The translations under genes and the position numbers were made by a program. The notes beneath the pieces were generated by a model. The model was not told the DNA's origin and made no database searches. It worked only from the letters and a program-made list of their open reading frames with translations. A stretch of 16,751 nt of DNA, taken from NCBI GenBank assembly GCA_937916355.1, contig CALFTM010000054.1, forward strand, positions 1-16,751, written 5' to 3'. Source of the stretch: an uncultured Bacteroidales bacterium. Its GTDB lineage: Bacteria > Bacteroidota > Bacteroidia > Bacteroidales > Paludibacteraceae. The first letter of the stretch is position 1. Each line of letters opens with the position of its first letter. Shown here one piece after another: positions 15,014 to 16,751 of this stretch.

Positions 15014-15629
15014 TGAAGAAATCAATTTCGATGTTGCTACTTTCGTTTTCAATTCTGTCGTATCCCACACCATAGCTCTCAGTATTTTCATCGACAGGCA
15101 GCTTTCCTGAATAGAGGACTGTATGCATCGCCTTCAAAGCATTCAACAGCTTAGGTCCCCAAAAGGTCTGGAAGTTGTCTAAGCAATCTGCCACAGCATC
15201 ATTCATGATATTTACGTCAGCCGACTGAAAATTGGCGATCATATCCCTCAAGTCCTGATAGATGTCGGTCAAGTCTTCGGAAATGTAGGCTACGAACTCA
15301 TCGGTGTACTGCCCATCCTCTTCTTGCCTGATGTCAAGGTACTCGTCAAACTCTCCCGTAAGCTGTTCGATGTTTCTTCTTTGCTCTTCGTATGACAATT
15401 CTGTGACGAACTGTTGTAGCTCAGAAAAAGAAGAATCCTCCATTTGGGGCATCAGTGAAGCCTTCAAATAGAGGAGAGATAACATTTTTGTCGATTTGTC
15501 AAAGAATGATTTTGGGGTATAGTAACGACACCCCTCGAGAAAAGCGCAGAACTCTGCAGCGACGGTGATGAACTCTATCGTGTTTTTGCTATACACGGGA
15601 TGTTCTGGGTATGCTTCTTTTTCTGTCAT
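15006..15629 (-). CDS. DUF5063-like helical protein of unknown function
   Basis: The 207-residue acidic protein is predicted by eye to be mainly alpha-helical. It has no signal peptide or membrane helix and no catalytic motif I can name. Its start (TIEFITVAAEFCAFLEG), the middle LSLLYLKASLMP segment and the tail with LLNALKAMH recall the Bacteroidota DUF5063 family. That match is from memory, not from a search. It is the first gene of the operon and overlaps the exonuclease by 8 nt, so the two proteins are probably made in step and may work together. Confidence 0.75.
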   Translation of the reverse strand: MTEKEAYPEHPVYSKNTIEFITVAAEFCAFLEGCRYYTPKSFFDKSTKMLSLLYLKASLMPQMEDSSFSELQQFVTELSYEEQRRNIEQLTGEFDEYLDIRQEEDGQYTDEFVAYISEDLTDIYQDLRDMIANFQSADVNIMNDAVADCLDNFQTFWGPKLLNALKAMHTVLYSGKLPVDENTESYGVGYDRIENESSNIEIDFFND

Positions 15630-15655
15630 TTTGACTTTTACTTAAAAATTCATCG

Positions 15656-15663
15656 CAAAGGTA
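15656..15663 (-). promoter_or_regulatory. -7 promoter box for the DUF5063-led operon
   Basis: TACCTTTG on the minus strand fits TAnnTTTG, 26 nt before the ATG. No clear -33 TTTG is seen; the upstream DNA is an A/T-rich run. Confidence 0.5.
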
Positions 15664-15733
15664 TTAAATAATTGTTAAAAAAGAGGATTGCAGATTTTTT
15701 TTTGATGTGTAAACGAATTTTTTTTTGTTCTTA

Positions 15734-15765
15734 TGTGTCCAAAATAAAAAAATGTTGTAAATTTG
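15734..15765 (+). promoter_or_regulatory. Promoter of rpsA
   Basis: TAAATTTG (15758-15765) fits the -7 box exactly. TGTG (15734-15737), 20 nt upstream, is a near match to TTTG at -33. Transcription would begin near 15772. Confidence 0.6.
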
Positions 15766-15771
15766 TCGCGT

Positions 15772-15866
15772 TCTTTTTCTTATGGGGTTCTGTAGGAATT
15801 GGACAATGAGAGTTAAGTAATTAAATGTCAAACTAAAATTGTTTTTTTTTAAAACAAAAATTTAAA
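15772..15866 (+). other. Probable 5' leader of rpsA
   Basis: About 95 nt separate the likely transcription start from the rpsA ATG. The last 30 nt are almost pure A/T, including a T9 run at 15842-15850, and there is no Shine-Dalgarno. S1 represses its own translation in other bacteria, so a leader with a control role is plausible. I see no strong hairpin. Confidence 0.4.
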
Positions 15867-16751
15867 ATGAGTGAATTAACTAAAAAAGTAGCTCCTGTTG
15901 ATGGATTCGACTGGGATGCTTATGAGAATGGCGACGTACAAACCTCTGCAACTCGTGAGGAATTGGAGAACAAGTACACTGAAACTTTGAATGTCGTAAA
16001 AGACAAAGACGTAGTTTTGGGTAAGGTAATCTCTATGAACAAGAGAGAGGTTGTAGTAAACGTCGGATACAAATCAGACGGAGTTGTTCCAGTGAGCGAG
16101 TTCCGTTACAATCCAGACCTTAAAATCGGGGATGAGGTAGAGGTCTATATCGAAAGCCCAGAAGATAAGAAGGGACAATTGGTTCTTTCTCACAAGAAGG
16201 CTCGTGCATCTCGTTCTTGGGAGTGCGTAAACGAGGCTTTGGAGAAAGACGAAGTAATAAAGGGTTACATCAAGTGCAGAACAAAGGGTGGTATGATCGT
16301 AGATGTATTCGGCATCGAAGCATTCTTGCCAGGTTCTCAAATTGACGTTAAGCCTATCCGTGATTACGATTTGTTCGTTGGTAAGACAATGGAGTTCAAG
16401 GTCGTAAAAATCAACCACGAATTTAAAAATGTTGTTGTATCTCACAAGGCTCTTATCGAGGCTGAGTTGGAACAACAAAAGAAGGATATCATTTCAAAAC
16501 TCGAGAAAGGTCAAGTTTTGGAAGGAACTGTCAAGAACATCACTTCTTACGGTGTATTCATCGACTTGGGTGGCGTAGACGGTTTGATTCACATCACAGA
16601 TTTGTCTTGGGGTCGTGTGACTCATCCAGAGGAGGTTGTGAAGTTAGACGAGAAGTTGAATGTTGTTATCCTTGATTTTGATGATGACAAGAAGCGTATC
16701 GCTCTTGGTTTGAAGCAATTGACTCCTCATCCATGGGATGCTTTGGATGCT
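15867..16751 (+). CDS. rpsA: 30S ribosomal protein S1, N-terminal part (cut by window end)
   Basis: The frame is open for 295 codons to the right edge. It contains at least three S1 OB-fold repeats: about 48-115 (VVLGKVISMNKREVVVNVGY), about 130-200 (IKGYIKCRTKGGMIVDVFG) and about 215-285 (VLEGTVKNITSYGVFIDLGG, ending RIALGLKQL). The LKQL-TPHPW segment after the third repeat is typical of S1. The protein binds mRNA and helps 30S initiation; in Bacteroidota, where Shine-Dalgarno use is weak, this matters for A-rich leaders. The start ATG follows AAATTTAAA. The remaining repeats lie beyond the window. Confidence 0.96.
   Translation, partial: MSELTKKVAPVDGFDWDAYENGDVQTSATREELENKYTETLNVVKDKDVVLGKVISMNKREVVVNVGYKSDGVVPVSEFRYNPDLKIGDEVEVYIESPEDKKGQLVLSHKKARASRSWECVNEALEKDEVIKGYIKCRTKGGMIVDVFGIEAFLPGSQIDVKPIRDYDLFVGKTMEFKVVKINHEFKNVVVSHKALIEAELEQQKKDIISKLEKGQVLEGTVKNITSYGVFIDLGGVDGLIHITDLSWGRVTHPEEVVKLDEKLNVVILDFDDDKKRIALGLKQLTPHPWDALDA

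Noticed and set aside
15014..15091. Longer exonuclease start at 15091
   Set aside because: The added 26 residues fall wholly inside the upstream gene and resemble no exonuclease N-terminus. The ATG at 15013 gives the usual short overlap.
16074..16478. 134-codon minus-strand open frame within rpsA
   Set aside because: rpsA on the plus strand has S1 repeats through this stretch; the minus frame is a shadow.
1..16751. tRNA, rRNA, insertion sequences, integrases or phage genes
   Set aside because: I looked for cloverleaf arms, rRNA-like segments, transposase or recombinase motifs and long terminal repeats on both strands and found none I could support.

Overview
The window looks like chromosome of an anaerobic Bacteroidota bacterium, most likely order Bacteroidales. 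Four things point there. Most starts lack a Shine-Dalgarno sequence and are preceded by AT-rich leaders. Six intergenic sites match the Bacteroidota -7 promoter box TAnnTTTG. One secreted protein ends in a type IX secretion (Por) C-terminal signal. The metabolic genes (Na+-pumping decarboxylase, ferredoxin-linked 2-oxoacid oxidoreductase, bifunctional HisB) suit fermentative anaerobes.

Layout, left to right. (1) 1-654 (+): the 3' part of a Sel1-repeat gene broken by a 10-nt deletion. It runs into, and overlaps in another frame, a truncated acyl carrier protein ORF. (2) 655-886: a long imperfect palindrome whose two ends are the terminators of the converging genes. (3) 887-3196 (-): a secreted two-esterase enzyme (SASA/CE6-like plus CE1-like domains, a CBM6-like module and a T9SS signal), probably for deacylating plant polysaccharide. 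(4) 3259-6755 (-): an oadG-oadA-oadB operon for a biotin-dependent, Na+-translocating decarboxylase, with its own promoter box and terminator. (5) 6902-8183 (+): a lone hisB with a textbook Bacteroidota promoter and a strong terminator shared with the converging operon. (6) 8206-10953 (-): a four-gene 2-oxoacid:ferredoxin oxidoreductase operon (ferredoxin, alpha, beta, gamma), with a 22-bp perfect palindrome over its promoter box. (7) 11105-15663 (-): a four-gene operon of DUF5063-like protein, RNase D-like 3'-5' exonuclease, PurF-like phosphoribosyltransferase and cytoplasmic GH13 glucosidase/amylase. (8) 15734 to the right edge (+): rpsA (ribosomal protein S1), divergent from operon 7, with a leader of about 95 nt and cut by the window end.

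The decarboxylase and the ferredoxin oxidoreductase fit one energy scheme: oxoacid conversion coupled to a Na+ gradient and to reduced ferredoxin. The most unusual gene is the PurF-like protein at 12856-14265. It keeps the PRPP loop and four likely Fe-S cysteines, but it starts MGGFFG instead of MCGI and has lost the other glutaminase landmarks. It should therefore not use glutamine. Its operon with an exonuclease, a DUF protein and a glucan hydrolase, away from any visible purine gene, makes this the region most likely to hold undescribed biology. All functions are read from motifs by eye; no database search was possible.
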